Source: Streptomyces sp. NBC_00239
GTDB lineage: Bacteria; Actinomycetota; Actinomycetes; Streptomycetales; Streptomycetaceae
Length of the DNA stretch: 64,000 bases
Assembly (NCBI RefSeq): GCF_036194065.1
Contig: NZ_CP108095.1
Coordinates: 3,224,001-3,288,000 of the forward strand
Direction: 5' to 3'
Below are positions 1 to 8,651 of the stretch, in pieces. Within the stretch, counting starts at the first letter, position 1. Each line of letters starts with the position of its first letter. A program made the position numbers and the translations under genes. The notes beneath the pieces are model-generated. The model was given only the letters and a program-made list of their open reading frames with translations. It was not told the origin of the DNA and did no database searches.

Positions 1-43
1 CCGGCGGCTCGTTCGGACTGTCGAGCTCAGGCTCGGATATCAC
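1..43 (-). CDS. N-terminal fragment of a paralogue of the next gene (partial)
   Basis: Only the first 14 codons lie in the window. A GTG start at 43-41 is preceded by GGGGGAAC and opens VISEPELDSPNEPP. The first eight residues (VISEPELD) match the start of the gene at 66-821, and 26 bases around the start are identical in the two copies (20-45 and 798-823). The gap to the upstream stop is 22 bp, so this looks like the third gene of the same transcript and a tandem duplicate. The rest is outside the window and no function can be given. Confidence 0.6.
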   Translation of the reverse strand, partial: MISEPELDSPNEPP

Positions 44-65
44 CTTCAGTTCCCCCGTTCACATG

Positions 66-821
66 TCACCCCTTGTTCAGCGCGACCGCGGTCATCAGTG
101 CGCGCGTGTCCTCGATCATGGCCGACAGCACCGCGTCGGAGTCCGTCTCGGGCTCCTCCGGCGGCACGGTGCCCCCGTCGTCGTCCACGTCTCCGTCGTA
201 CTGCTGCATGACCTGCACGGACACGGAGAAGACGACGCCGCCGTCCAGTACCCGCAGTTGCCAGCTGTCGGCGCTGTCCTCCCGTACCAGCAGGGCCCGC
301 TCACCCAGCCCCGGGACCTCCTCGGGGTTCGACCCCGAGGTGAGGAACCCGTATTGGGTCGACGTCGCGTCGAACTCCGTCTGCGGGTCCACCTTCTTGT
401 GCCGTTCCAGCACCAGGTGGATCCACACGTGGCGGGTGTAGCCGCGATGGGACGGGACCTCGACGCCCGCCACGGAGTCCCGCGAGCAGGCACTGCGGTC
501 GAGCACCGGGTCACGGCGCTTGACGACGTCGCCCTGGGTCACGGTCTCCCCCAGCAGCCGGGTCAGGGCCGCCGCGCTGAAGCGCTTGCACAGGTCGTCG
601 CCCGCCGCGTAGCGGATCTCCGGCGGCGTGTCCGCGGCCGTGACGTTGATCAGTACGCCCGCCCACACCGACGACGCGAGCAGCGCCCCGCCGAGCGCCC
701 AGCGCCACGGCCGGCGCGCCCCCCGTTCCCGGACCGCGGCGGGCTCGCGCACCTCGGGCTGCTCGTACCGCCGGGCGCCGGGCGGCTCGTACTCCCCGTC
801 GAGCTCAGGCTCGGATATCAC
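66..821 (-). CDS. Membrane-anchored protein of unknown function, tandem paralogue
   Basis: A 251-residue protein. The GTG at 821 was chosen because AGGGGGA lies just upstream and because the neighbouring copy starts identically; earlier in-frame codons would run further into the transporter gene. Residues 1-40 are charged and proline-rich. One hydrophobic segment follows (about 43-62, WALGGALLASSVWAGVLI), then a presumably extracytoplasmic domain with two cysteines (DDLCKRF and RSACSRD). The C-terminus is acidic. The start overlaps the end of the AI-2E transporter gene by 17 bp, so the two are probably co-translated. I do not recognise the family; a substrate-binding or sensor role is only a guess. 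Confidence 0.7.
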   Translation of the reverse strand: MISEPELDGEYEPPGARRYEQPEVREPAAVRERGARRPWRWALGGALLASSVWAGVLINVTAADTPPEIRYAAGDDLCKRFSAAALTRLLGETVTQGDVVKRRDPVLDRSACSRDSVAGVEVPSHRGYTRHVWIHLVLERHKKVDPQTEFDATSTQYGFLTSGSNPEEVPGLGERALLVREDSADSWQLRVLDGGVVFSVSVQVMQQYDGDVDDDGGTVPPEEPETDSDAVLSAMIEDTRALMTAVALNKG

Positions 822-2130
822 CTCTGGTGTCCCCCTGGTCGGTCGGAGCCGCCGGCAGGGCCGTCGCGCCGTGGGGCGCCGGGCCGATGCGCAGCTCCTG
901 TTCACGGGAGTACGCCCGCAGGTAGCCGACCACGGTGTTGGTGACGGCGACCAGCGGGACCGCGACCACCGCGCCCCCGATGCCCGCGATCATCCCACCC
1001 GCGGCCACCGAGAGCACTACCGCCAGCGGATGGACCCGCACCGCCCGTCCCAGGATGAACGGCTGGAGCACGTGCCCCTCGATCTGCTGCACCGCGAGGA
1101 CCACGAGCAGCACCAGCAGGGCCGTCACCGCCCCCTCGGTGACCAGCGCCACCACCACCGCGAGCGCCCCGGAGATCACCGCGCCGACCAGCGGGATGAA
1201 GGCGAACAGGAAGATGAAGACGGCCAGCGGCACCGCCATCGGCACGTCCAGGAAGTAGATGCCGAGGCCGATGAAGATGGCGTCGATGAGGGCGACGATG
1301 ACCGTGCCGCGCACGTACGCGGTGAGGGTCCGCCAGGCCCGCGGGCCCGCGCCGGCCACGCCGGTGCGGGCGATGGCGGGGACCAGGCCGAGGGTCCACT
1401 GCCAGATCCGCTTGCCGTCGTAGAGCAGGAAGAGGGTGGAGAACATCGCGAGGAGGATCCCGGTCAGCACCTCGACCATCACCGTGACGCCCTGGAGGCC
1501 GGCGGAGGTGATCTCGTCGGTGTTGGTGCCGATGGTCTCGCTGAGGTTCTTCGCGATGTCGTTGATCTGTTTTTCGGTGACGTGGAACGGGCTGTTCAGC
1601 GCGGCGCGTTTGAGCTCGTCGATGCCGTCGCGGAGCCGGTCGGAGAGGTCGTCGAGGTTCTCCATGACCTGCCAGACCACGAACCAGCCGACCAGTCCGA
1701 TGACCACGAACCCGAGGATCGCGGTGACGGCGGTCGCCAGCCCGCGCGGCAGGCCGAGCCGCCGCAGCCGGACCACGAACGGCTGGAGCAGGGCGGTGAC
1801 GAGCATGGCCGCGGCGAAGGCGAGGACGACCAGCCGGACTTCGCTGATCACCCTCATCAGCACCCAGAGGAGGGCGGCGACCAGCAGCAGCCGCCAGCTG
1901 GCCTCCGCGGCCACCCGGACGCCCCACGGCACCACGCTCACCGGGTCGGGCCTGGCGGGCGGGCGGTGGACGGGCGGCACGGCGTGCTCGCCCGCGGGCG
2001 CGGGCGGCGCGGGCGCCGGCCCGGGTGCGCCCGTACCGGCATCGTCGTCGTCACGGTGTTCGCGCGCGGGCAGCGCCTTGCCGAGCCGGCCGAGCCAGCC
2101 CGCCGGCGTATTGCCTGGCTCCTTCACCAT
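805..2130 (-). CDS. AI-2E family transporter (TqsA/PerM-like permease)
   Basis: A 441-residue polytopic membrane protein. The ATG at 2130 (MVKEPGNTPAGW) has GGGAAAGGGAT upstream. A proline-rich cytoplasmic N-terminus of about 75 residues is followed by hydrophobic helices typical of the family (WRLLLVAALLWVLMRVI, ATAVTAILGFVVIGLVGWFV, MVEVLTGILLAMFSTLFLLY, a late cluster near LAVFIFLFAFIPLVGAVISG). A long soluble loop separates the third and fourth helices, as is usual in this family. Members export small molecules or ions, and the substrate cannot be read from sequence. The gene leads a run of at least three genes with overlapping or near-overlapping ends, which suggests that the anchored paralogues downstream work with it. 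Confidence 0.88.
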   Translation of the reverse strand: MVKEPGNTPAGWLGRLGKALPAREHRDDDDAGTGAPGPAPAPPAPAGEHAVPPVHRPPARPDPVSVVPWGVRVAAEASWRLLLVAALLWVLMRVISEVRLVVLAFAAAMLVTALLQPFVVRLRRLGLPRGLATAVTAILGFVVIGLVGWFVVWQVMENLDDLSDRLRDGIDELKRAALNSPFHVTEKQINDIAKNLSETIGTNTDEITSAGLQGVTVMVEVLTGILLAMFSTLFLLYDGKRIWQWTLGLVPAIARTGVAGAGPRAWRTLTAYVRGTVIVALIDAIFIGLGIYFLDVPMAVPLAVFIFLFAFIPLVGAVISGALAVVVALVTEGAVTALLVLLVVLAVQQIEGHVLQPFILGRAVRVHPLAVVLSVAAGGMIAGIGGAVVAVPLVAVTNTVVGYLRAYSREQELRIGPAPHGATALPAAPTDQGDTRGDIRA

Positions 2131-2287
2131 CTGGATCCCTTTCCCCCGCCCCCCGGCTGCACGACACGCCCGACCGTACACGCGAGAAGCCCCGCACCGA
2201 AGGACGGTGGGGGCTTCATCGGGCCGGCCTCGAGGCCGGGTCGAGCCGGGGAGCCGGTCGCGCCGGGGATGCGGCGCGGTGGCCGGC

Positions 2288-2986
2288 CTAGTACCAGCTG
2301 TTGGCCTGCCAGAAGCTCCAGGCGCCGCAGGGGCTGCCGTAGCGCTCGTTCATGTAGTTCAGGCCCCACTCGATCTGGGTGGCGGGGTTGGTGCGCCAGT
2401 CGGCACCGGCCGAGGACATCTTGGAGCCCGGCAGCGCCTGGACGAGGCCGTACGCGCCCGAGGACTGGTTGACGGCGAGGTAGTTCCACGTGGACTCGTG
2501 GTTCACGATGTTGCTGAAGCACTGGAACTGGCTCGACGGCACCATCTGCCGCGCGATGGCCTTGACCTGGGCGACCGTGTACGAGGACTGCGGGCTGAAG
2601 TCGTCGGCGGAACGGCCGGCGGAGCGGCTCGCGGCCTCTTCCTTGGCCTCGCGCTCCTTCTTCGCCTTCGCCTCGGCCTCGACGGCGGCGGCCTTCTTGG
2701 ACTTGGCGTCCTTGGCGGCCTGCAGGCGGGCGGTCTCCTCCGCGGCCTTCTTGGCGTCGGCGTCGGCCTGGAAGGCGAGTGCGTCGGCCTGCTGCGTCAG
2801 GGACGCGGTCTGGACCTGGGCCTGCTCGTTCACCGGGATGTCGGTGAGGAGCGTCGTACCGGCAGCGGTCGTCTCAAGGTCGTTCGCGGGCATGGTGTCG
2901 CCGGCGGCGACGCCCACGACGGCTCCGACGGTGGTGACGGCAGTGGCGGACGCCACGGCGAATCCCCGAACCGAGATCCGGCTCAC
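2288..2986 (-). CDS. Secreted transglycosylase SLT-like domain protein
   Basis: A 232-residue exported protein. The GTG at 2986 is placed by GGAAGGAAACC just upstream and gives a sensible signal peptide (about residues 7-32). An Ala/Lys/Glu-rich region (about 60-118, repeated KKAAEETARLQAAK-like) should be a helical or coiled-coil linker. The C-terminal 90 residues carry the lysozyme-like fold signature, with a candidate catalytic glutamate in VNHESTWN, then SGAYGLVQALPGSKM and a conserved GLNYMNERYG segment. It probably cleaves peptidoglycan during growth, as similar actinobacterial proteins do. A long untranslated leader with a terminator-like hairpin precedes it, pointing to post-initiation control. 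Confidence 0.85.
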   Translation of the reverse strand: MSRISVRGFAVASATAVTTVGAVVGVAAGDTMPANDLETTAAGTTLLTDIPVNEQAQVQTASLTQQADALAFQADADAKKAAEETARLQAAKDAKSKKAAAVEAEAKAKKEREAKEEAASRSAGRSADDFSPQSSYTVAQVKAIARQMVPSSQFQCFSNIVNHESTWNYLAVNQSSGAYGLVQALPGSKMSSAGADWRTNPATQIEWGLNYMNERYGSPCGAWSFWQANSWY

Positions 2987-2989
2987 ACG

Positions 2990-3390
2990 GTTTCCTTCCA
3001 GCAACGTCCGCAGGGTGACCTCACGGACGCAAAAGTGCCCCTGGCACTGTCCTCCGCTACGACTGGTCACTGGAGGCGCTGGCCCGACGGCAACTCCCCT
3101 CGCGGGGGTGCCTCGTGGTGCTTCCGGGCGGCATACGGCGTCGTCTGTTGAGTTGTTGTCGTACTCCGTAGCTCCTGGAGGTCCAGGAGATACAGGTGTG
3201 CCGTATGCGGGGCCTGACGGAAGCAAGACTTTGCCGGACCCGGACGCCCGGAGGCAATTCTCCACTGAGTGTGAAAGCTCACACCTGGTACGCAGCAAGA
3301 GGTTTACGCAAAGGCCTGTGCACCAGGATGCCGCCCGGCTAGGCTCTTCGCCTTTGCCGGACGGCACCCAACGCATTGCCCCTTTCGGGC
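2990..3390 (-). promoter_or_regulatory. Structured 5' leader, candidate cis-regulatory RNA
   Basis: About 400 bp without a gene between the transglycosylase and phoH-like genes. It holds nested inverted repeats. Arms of nine bases, gcatacggc (3131-3139) and gccgtatgc (3200-3208), enclose a second palindrome with eight-base arms, ctcctgga and tccaggag (about 3172-3189). A third structure, ggca...tgcc around 3089-3112, has a C/G-rich stem. Further from the gene, six-base arms gtgtga and tcacac flank four bases at 3269-3284. I looked for the conserved core of the c-di-AMP (ydaO) riboswitch, which often precedes actinobacterial wall hydrolase genes, and did not find it. Confidence 0.45.
3031..3048 (-). 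terminator. Terminator-like hairpin in the leader (possible attenuator)
   Basis: On the minus strand AGTGCC-AGG-GGCACT is followed directly by TTTT, 45 bp upstream of the transglycosylase start. A six-pair stem with a U-tract inside a leader is the usual shape of a transcription attenuator. The stem is short, so termination may be weak or conditional. Confidence 0.45.
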
Positions 3391-3392
3391 TG

Positions 3393-4709
3393 TTAGACCG
3401 ATTCGAGCATCTCGGTCACCAGGGCCGCGATCGGGGAACGCTCCGAGCGGGTGAGGGTGACGTGCGCGAACAGCGGATGCCCCTTCAGTTTCTCAACGAC
3501 GGCGACCACTCCGTCGTACCGGCCGACGCGCAGATTGTCCCGCTGGGCGACGTCATGCGTCAGAACGACCCGGGAATTGGCCCCGATCCGGGACAGAACG
3601 GTCAGCAGGACGTTCCGTTCCAGCGACTGGGCCTCGTCCACGATGACGAACGCGTCGTGCAGCGAGCGGCCCCGGATGTGGGTGAGCGGCAGCACCTCCA
3701 GCATGCCGCGGCCCAGCACCTCCTCGATCACGGCCCGACCGGCCACCGCGGAGAGCGTGTCGAAGACCGCCTGGGCCCACGGGCTCATCTTCTCCGAGGC
3801 GTCTCCCGGCAGATAGCCGAGCTCCTGCCCGCCGACCGCGTACAGCGGCCGGAAGACCATCACCTTCTGATGCTGCCTCCGCTCCAGTACGGCCTCCAGG
3901 CCCGCGCACAGGGCCAGCGCCGACTTGCCGGTGCCGGCCCGGCCGCCGAGCGAGACGATGCCGACCTCCGGGTCGAGCAGGATGTCCAGCGCGATGCGCT
4001 GTTCGGCGCTGCGGCCGTGGATGCCGAAGGCCTCGCGGTCCCCGCGGACCAGCCGGACGTTCCCGTCGGACGTCACCCGGCCGAGCGCCTTGCCGCGCTC
4101 GGACTGCAGGACCAGTCCGGTGTGGACGGGGAGTTCGGCGGACTCCGGCACGTACAGCCGCTCCTCGGAGTAGAGGAGGTCGACCTGTTCCCCGGAGAGG
4201 GAGAGCTCGCTCATGCCCGTCCAGCCCGCGTCGGTGATGGCGAGCTCGGCGCGGTACTCCTCGGCGAGCAGCCCCACGGAGGAGGCCTTGATGCGCAGCG
4301 GGAGATCCTTCGACACCACCGTGACGTCGTAGCCCTCGGCCTGCAGGTTGCGGGCGACGGCGAGGATCCTCGAGTCGTTGTCCCCCAGCCTGAAGCCCGC
4401 GGGCAGGACGCCCGGATCGGAGTGGTTGAGCTCGACACGCAGGGTGCCGCCCAGCTCGCCCAGCGGGATGGGGGCGTCGAGGCGTCCGTACCGGACCCGG
4501 AAGTCGTCGAGCTGGCGCAGGGCCTGCCGGGCGAAGTAGCCGAGTTCGGGATGGTGCCTCTTGGCCTCCAGCTCCGTGATCACGACGATCGGGAGCACCA
4601 CTTCGTGCTCGTCGAAGCGCCGGATCGCGTTGGGGTCTGCCAGCAGGACACTGGTGTCGAGGACGTAGGTCCGCCTGTCGGGCAGGCGGCGCTTTGTGCT
4701 GGTCACCAC
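3393..4709 (-). CDS. PIN domain / PhoH-like ATPase fusion (PhoH2 family)
   Basis: A 438-residue cytoplasmic protein. The start is a GTG at 4709 (a second GTG follows at once) behind GAGGGGG. The N-terminal PIN nuclease domain (about 14-150) shows its acidic residues in YVLDTS (D18), ITELE (E46) and GDNDS (D110/D112). The PhoH ATPase domain has Walker [10 protein letters not shown] (about 255-263) and Walker [10 protein letters not shown] (about 353-361). The full-length arrangement matches the mycobacterial PhoH2 type, which couples RNA unwinding to cleavage. It stands alone, read in the same direction as its neighbours but separated by about 360 bp on the upstream side and 400 bp on the downstream side. 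Confidence 0.92.
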   Translation of the reverse strand: MVTSTKRRLPDRRTYVLDTSVLLADPNAIRRFDEHEVVLPIVVITELEAKRHHPELGYFARQALRQLDDFRVRYGRLDAPIPLGELGGTLRVELNHSDPGVLPAGFRLGDNDSRILAVARNLQAEGYDVTVVSKDLPLRIKASSVGLLAEEYRAELAITDAGWTGMSELSLSGEQVDLLYSEERLYVPESAELPVHTGLVLQSERGKALGRVTSDGNVRLVRGDREAFGIHGRSAEQRIALDILLDPEVGIVSLGGRAGTGKSALALCAGLEAVLERRQHQKVMVFRPLYAVGGQELGYLPGDASEKMSPWAQAVFDTLSAVAGRAVIEEVLGRGMLEVLPLTHIRGRSLHDAFVIVDEAQSLERNVLLTVLSRIGANSRVVLTHDVAQRDNLRVGRYDGVVAVVEKLKGHPLFAHVTLTRSERSPIAALVTEMLESV

Positions 4710-5072
4710 GGAAGGACGTACCCCCTCGGAAGAGGTCGGGCCATGAAGACCGGACCGGTCATCGGCCGCAATGCCAGGGCCGATTTCCGGCCCTCCCACT
4801 CCGTCCGTGCGAACCGCACGTGCGTCCTGGTGCAAAGGGCCTCCCGGGCGGACGGCGCCTGTGCCGCCCGCTGAGACTCGACACCCGTGGATCGGGCGTC
4901 GACCTGCAAGGGATATGCCCTCGAACATGCGCTGCCATGCCTTGGCATATGACGGACGCTCGGTGAATCCCTGGTGAAGGCCTCGCGAGGGCGGCGGGAG
5001 GGGCGGCGGACCGGCCCGTGGTGGTGCCCGAGGGGGTGTCGGGGCGGGTCCCGGCGGGTGCCCGAAGGGGCG
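4710..5072. other. Intergenic gap with no recognised feature
   Basis: About 360 bp between the phoH-like start and the stop of the prenyltransferase gene. Short open frames here have no plausible ribosome site or recognisable product. It should contain the phoH-like promoter; no confident -10/-35 pair or strong hairpin was identified. Confidence 0.4.
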
Positions 5073-5834
5073 TCAGGTCCCGTAGCGCCGGTGCCGGGCC
5101 GCGTAGTCGCGCAGCGCCCGGAGGAAGTCGACCTTGCGGAAGGCCGGCCAGAAGACCTCGCAGAAGTAGTACTCGGAGTGCGCGCTCTGCCACAGCATGA
5201 ATCCGGACAGGCGCTGTTCGCCGCTGGTGCGGATCACGAGGTCCGGGTCGGGCTGGCCGCGGGTGTAGAGGTGTTCCGAGATGTGGTCGATGTCGAGGAT
5301 CTCGGCGAGCTCCTCGATCGAGGTGCCCTTCTCGTGGTGCTCCAGCAGCAGCGAGCGGACCGCGTCGGCGATCTCCTGGCGGCCGCCGTAGCCCACCGCG
5401 ACGTTGACGAGTATCCCGGTGTGCCCGTCGGTGGCCTGTTCGGCCTCCTTGAGCACCGCCTGGGTCTGCGCCGGCAGGATGTCGAGGTTGCCGACGTGGT
5501 GGACGCGCCAGCGGCCGTTCGCGGCGAGTCCGCGGACGGTGTTCTCGATGATGTTGAGCAGCGGGCGGAGCTCGACCTCGGGACGGTCCAGGTTGTCCGT
5601 GGAGAGCATCCACAGGGTCACGACCTCGACGTCGGTCTCGTTGCACCAACCCAGCAGCTCGGTGATCTTGTCGGCGCCGGCCTGATGGCCCTGCTCGGTG
5701 GTACCGCCGGCGGCCTTGGCCCAACGCCGGTTGCCGTCCAGGATCACGCCGATGTGCTTGGGCACCGCGTCGTGGTCGAGGCGGCCTTCCACCCGGCGTG
5801 CGTACAGCCTGTACACCAGGTCGCGCAGCTTCAC
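5073..5834 (-). CDS. uppS: Isoprenyl transferase (undecaprenyl diphosphate synthase family)
   Basis: A 253-residue cis-prenyltransferase. The GTG at 5834 (VKLRDLVYRLY) is preceded by GGGGCTGGAAG. Family signatures are present: HIGVILDGNRRWAK (catalytic Asp about 33), NLSTDN-type segment WMLSTDNLDR, and the C-terminal DLVIRTSGEQRLSGFMLWQS with the conserved Arg-Thr-Ser-Gly and WQSAHSEYYF. It condenses isopentenyl diphosphate onto an allylic primer to make the polyprenyl carrier for wall synthesis. Length is normal. Streptomycetes often carry two such genes, so whether this is the main or the accessory enzyme cannot be decided here. It is divergent from the aldo/keto reductase across 127 bp. 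Confidence 0.95.
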   Translation of the reverse strand: MKLRDLVYRLYARRVEGRLDHDAVPKHIGVILDGNRRWAKAAGGTTEQGHQAGADKITELLGWCNETDVEVVTLWMLSTDNLDRPEVELRPLLNIIENTVRGLAANGRWRVHHVGNLDILPAQTQAVLKEAEQATDGHTGILVNVAVGYGGRQEIADAVRSLLLEHHEKGTSIEELAEILDIDHISEHLYTRGQPDPDLVIRTSGEQRLSGFMLWQSAHSEYYFCEVFWPAFRKVDFLRALRDYAARHRRYGT

Positions 5835-5961
5835 GATCTTCCAGCCCCTCCGTGCAAAGCCCCCGTGCGAATTGCGAGCCCCCCGACTGCGCCAAACATA
5901 CTGCGCGCCGGGATACCTGGCCCAACTCGGTCTGTCACAACCACGTGATAGAGAGGACAAC

Positions 5962-6999
5962 GTGACTGATAACAATCCCTATCGGGCAGCCTCCGCGCGC
6001 TACGACTCCATGGAGTACCGGCGCAGCGGCCGCAGCGGCCTCAAGCTCCCCGCCGTCTCCCTCGGTCTCTGGCACAACTTCGGCGACGACACGTCGCTGG
6101 AGTCCCAGCGGGCGATCCTGCGGCGCGCCTTCGACCTCGGGGTGACCCACTTCGACCTGGCGAACAACTACGGTCCGCCGCCGGGTTCCGCCGAGCTGAA
6201 CTTCGGCAAGATCTTTGCGCAGGACTTCGCGCCGTACCGCGAGGAGCTGGTCGTCTCCACCAAGGCCGGCTACCTGATGCACGAGGGCCCGTACGGCGAG
6301 TGGGGCAGCCGCAAGTACCTGCTCGGCTCGCTCGACGCCTCGCTGGCGCGGATGGGGCTCGACTACGTCGACATCTTCTACTCGCACCGCTTCGACCCGG
6401 AGACCCCGCTGGAGGAGACCATGGGCGCGCTCGCGTCCGCGGTCCAGCAGGGCAAGGCGCTGTACGTGGGCGTGTCCTCCTATACGGCGGAGCAGACGGC
6501 GGAGGCGGTGCGGATCCTGAACGACATGGGTGTGCGCCCGCTGATCCACCAGCCCTCGTACTCCATGATCAACCGCTGGACCGAGGAGGACGGGCTGCTC
6601 GACACGCTGGAGGAGTCCGGCATGGGCTGCATCTCCTTCGTGCCGCTCGCCCAGGGCCTGCTCACCGGCAAGTACCTGAAGGGCATTCCGGAGGGATCGC
6701 GCGCCACCCAGGGCAAGTCCCTGAATCCGGACCTGCTCTCCGACGAGGTGGTCCGCCGCCTGAACGGGCTGAACGACATCGCGGCCCGGCGCGGCCAGTC
6801 GCTGGCGCAGCTCGCGCTGACGTGGGTGCTGCGGGACCCGCGGATGACGTCGGCCCTGATCGGCGCGTCGAGCGTGGCGCAGTTGGAGGAGAACGTGGCG
6901 GCCCTGGCCGGTGCGCCGCTGTCGGAGGAGGAGCTGAAGGAGATCGATTCCTTCGCGGTCTCGACCCCTGGCGCCAACATCTGGGCCCAGCGGGGATGA
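5962..6999 (+). CDS. Aldo/keto reductase (YghZ / Kv-beta-like)
   Basis: A 345-residue NADPH-dependent oxidoreductase. The GTG at 5962 (VTDNNPYRAAS) lies after GAGAGGAC; the longer open frame upstream has no ribosome site. The catalytic tetrad is readable: Asp and Tyr in HFDLANNYGPP, Lys in VVSTKAGY, His in IFYSHRFDP. The C-terminal cofactor region is ALIGASSVAQLEEN. Family members of this length reduce aldehydes such as L-glyceraldehyde 3-phosphate or methylglyoxal; the true substrate is not visible. It is monocistronic, with a strong double hairpin after it. Confidence 0.92.
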   Translation: MTDNNPYRAASARYDSMEYRRSGRSGLKLPAVSLGLWHNFGDDTSLESQRAILRRAFDLGVTHFDLANNYGPPPGSAELNFGKIFAQDFAPYREELVVSTKAGYLMHEGPYGEWGSRKYLLGSLDASLARMGLDYVDIFYSHRFDPETPLEETMGALASAVQQGKALYVGVSSYTAEQTAEAVRILNDMGVRPLIHQPSYSMINRWTEEDGLLDTLEESGMGCISFVPLAQGLLTGKYLKGIPEGSRATQGKSLNPDLLSDEVVRRLNGLNDIAARRGQSLAQLALTWVLRDPRMTSALIGASSVAQLEENVAALAGAPLSEEELKEIDSFAVSTPGANIWAQRG

Positions 7000-7011
7000 C
7001 CTGCGTTTTCT

Positions 7012-7072
7012 GTGTCCGCGGGTGCGGACACGAAAAACGGGCCGGTCCGTGGGGGGGATACGGACCGGCCCG
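7012..7072 (+). terminator. Double hairpin terminator after the reductase
   Basis: First hairpin gtgtccgc-gggt-gcggacac followed by gaaaaa. Second hairpin with perfect 13-base arms at 7038-7050 and 7060-7072 around a G-rich loop. It lies between convergent genes and could serve both. Confidence 0.75.
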
Positions 7073-7130
7073 AGGGGGGGTTCCACCATAACCCTTCGTA
7101 AAGCGTGCCGCGTGCACCGGCGCGCCACGA

Positions 7131-7886
7131 CTACGCTCCGAGTCCGCCCAGCAGCACTCCGGTGAATGCGCCGGCCGCCATGAAGGGTCCGAAGGCGAGG
7201 GCGGTCCGGCGGCCCCCGCGGCCGCGCACCGCAAGGGCGAGGCCGTAGAGGGTCCCGTAGAGGAAGCCCAGGAACACCCCCACGAGCCATACCCCCCACC
7301 CGTACCACCCAAGAGCTACCCCCAGGGCGAGCGCCAGCTTGACGTCGCCGAAGCCCATGCCGTCCGGGTTGATCAGGAACAGCACCAGGTACCCGGCGCC
7401 GAGGGCGAGCCCGCCGAGCACCGCGCGCGGCCAGTCGCCGCCGGCGCGGCCGGTGAGGGCGGCCACGCCGAGCAGGGCGGTGACGGCGAGCGCGAGCGGC
7501 AGGGTCAGTACGTCGGGCAGCCGGTGCACGGCCCGGTCCACGAGCGCGAGCAGCACGACGACGGGTGCGAGCAGCGCCCAGACCAGCGACTCGGCCGTCC
7601 CCCCGGCGGCCGCGGCCAGGGTCCCGCACACGAGCGCGCTCAGGACGGCGGGGCCGGCGGGGGGCGGGCCGTAGCGGGCGGGGCCGGTGGGGCCCGTGGG
7701 GCACAGCGGGCAGTGGGAGCGGCCCAGCCAGGCTGCGGCGGGGCCGGTCAGGGGGTGGCCGGCCGGGCAGCCGGAGCGCCACGGCTCGTCCGGCTCGACG
7801 GACAGCCGGTAGACGGCCCGGGGCAGCAGCAATCCGGCCCCCACGCCGTACCCGAGCGCCACCACGACCATCCCGACGACCACCAC
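7131..7886 (-). CDS. A24 family prepilin peptidase (TadV-like)
   Basis: A 251-residue membrane aspartic protease of the type IV leader peptidase family, with a GTG start. The two expected aspartates are in ALVDRAVHRLPDVLT and in the GxGD motif GMGFGDVKLALALG. Hydrophobic helices surround them. Two Cys pairs near the N-terminus (SGCPAGH, HCPLCPT) recall the zinc-binding loop of full-length PilD enzymes, but the methylase portion is reduced. It is the only prepilin peptidase seen in the window, so it is the natural candidate to process the Flp pilin and pseudopilins of the Tad locus about 22 kb away. No pilus gene is adjacent. Confidence 0.88.
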   Translation of the reverse strand: MVVVGMVVVALGYGVGAGLLLPRAVYRLSVEPDEPWRSGCPAGHPLTGPAAAWLGRSHCPLCPTGPTGPARYGPPPAGPAVLSALVCGTLAAAAGGTAESLVWALLAPVVVLLALVDRAVHRLPDVLTLPLALAVTALLGVAALTGRAGGDWPRAVLGGLALGAGYLVLFLINPDGMGFGDVKLALALGVALGWYGWGVWLVGVFLGFLYGTLYGLALAVRGRGGRRTALAFGPFMAAGAFTGVLLGGLGA

Positions 7887-8029
7887 GCCCCGACCCTAAG
7901 CGCTCCCGCGCCGCACCCCGGGGGCTTTCGCAACCCTGCCGCGGCCTGAACCAGGCCCGAACCCCCCGACGCCCGACCGCACATCACCCGGCCGCACCCA
8001 GAACAGCCCCATCCCTCCGGCTGCCCGCG

Positions 8030-8490
8030 GGGCACCTCCCAGCCTCACTGGCTGCCGGCTGCCCGAGGGGCCCCCAGCCGAGCCGGCTGCCCGCGGGGCA
8101 ATCCCCAGCGAGCCGGCTGCCCGCGGGGCGACCTCCAGCCTCGGCGGCAACATCCAGCCCCGCCGGCGTTTGAGGCGCGGGTCCGGGCAGAGCCCGCCAA
8201 CCCCGCGCAACCTCCAGCCCCCGCCGGGTCAGAGCCCACCTCCAGCCTCGCCGGCGTTTGAGGAGCGGGTCCGGGCAGAGCCCGCCTCCGTTTTAGGCGC
8301 GGGTCCGGGCGGAGCCCGCCTCCGTTTTAGGCGCGGGTCCGGGCGGAGCCCGCCAACCCCGCGCACCCACCAGCCCCTCCGGCGCTTGAGGAGCGGGTCC
8401 GGGCGGAGCCCGGTGCCCGGCGGAGCCGGGTTGCTTGGGGCTCCGCCCCAAACCCCGCGCCTCAAACGCCGGCGAGGCTGGAAGTTGCCG
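8030..8490. repeat. Cluster of two dispersed palindromic repeat families
   Basis: The 760 bp between the prepilin peptidase and the DUF192 gene is almost wholly repeats. Positions 8028-8135 hold three or four copies of ggctgcccgcggggc with Cagcc spacers. Positions 8154-8482 hold at least five copies of a unit reading ccagccccgccggcgtttga, then ggcgcgggtccgggcggagc, the last copy (about 8438-8482) inverted. The same unit recurs at 33.0, 45.2, 49.4-49.6 and 55.5-55.7 kb. Two copies begin with the variant tccgttttaggcgcgggtcc. No gene is visible here. Confidence 0.85.
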
Positions 8491-8651
8491 CACGCAGCGC
8501 CGACAAGGCCCGGGGGTTGCGCCCAGGGCGTCGGCGAGGTTGGGGGTTGCGCCCCAGGGTGCTGGGAGGCCGGGGACGGCCCGGGCAGGGTGGCGGGCGG
8601 GGGTGGAGGTTGCGCCCATGGCGACGGGGCCCGGCGCCTACCCTGATCGCC

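Noticed and set aside
628..2472. Plus-strand 614-residue ORF over the AI-2E gene
   Set aside because: It mirrors the minus-strand transporter, has charged low-complexity composition and no start signals.
3269..3284. Crp-type binding site gtgtga-N4-tcacac
   Set aside because: The spacing between TGTGA and TCACA is four bases, not the six needed by Crp proteins.
2990..3390. c-di-AMP (ydaO) riboswitch
   Set aside because: The leader is structured and in the right context, but the conserved core sequence of that class was not found on the minus strand. It is kept as an unclassified candidate only.
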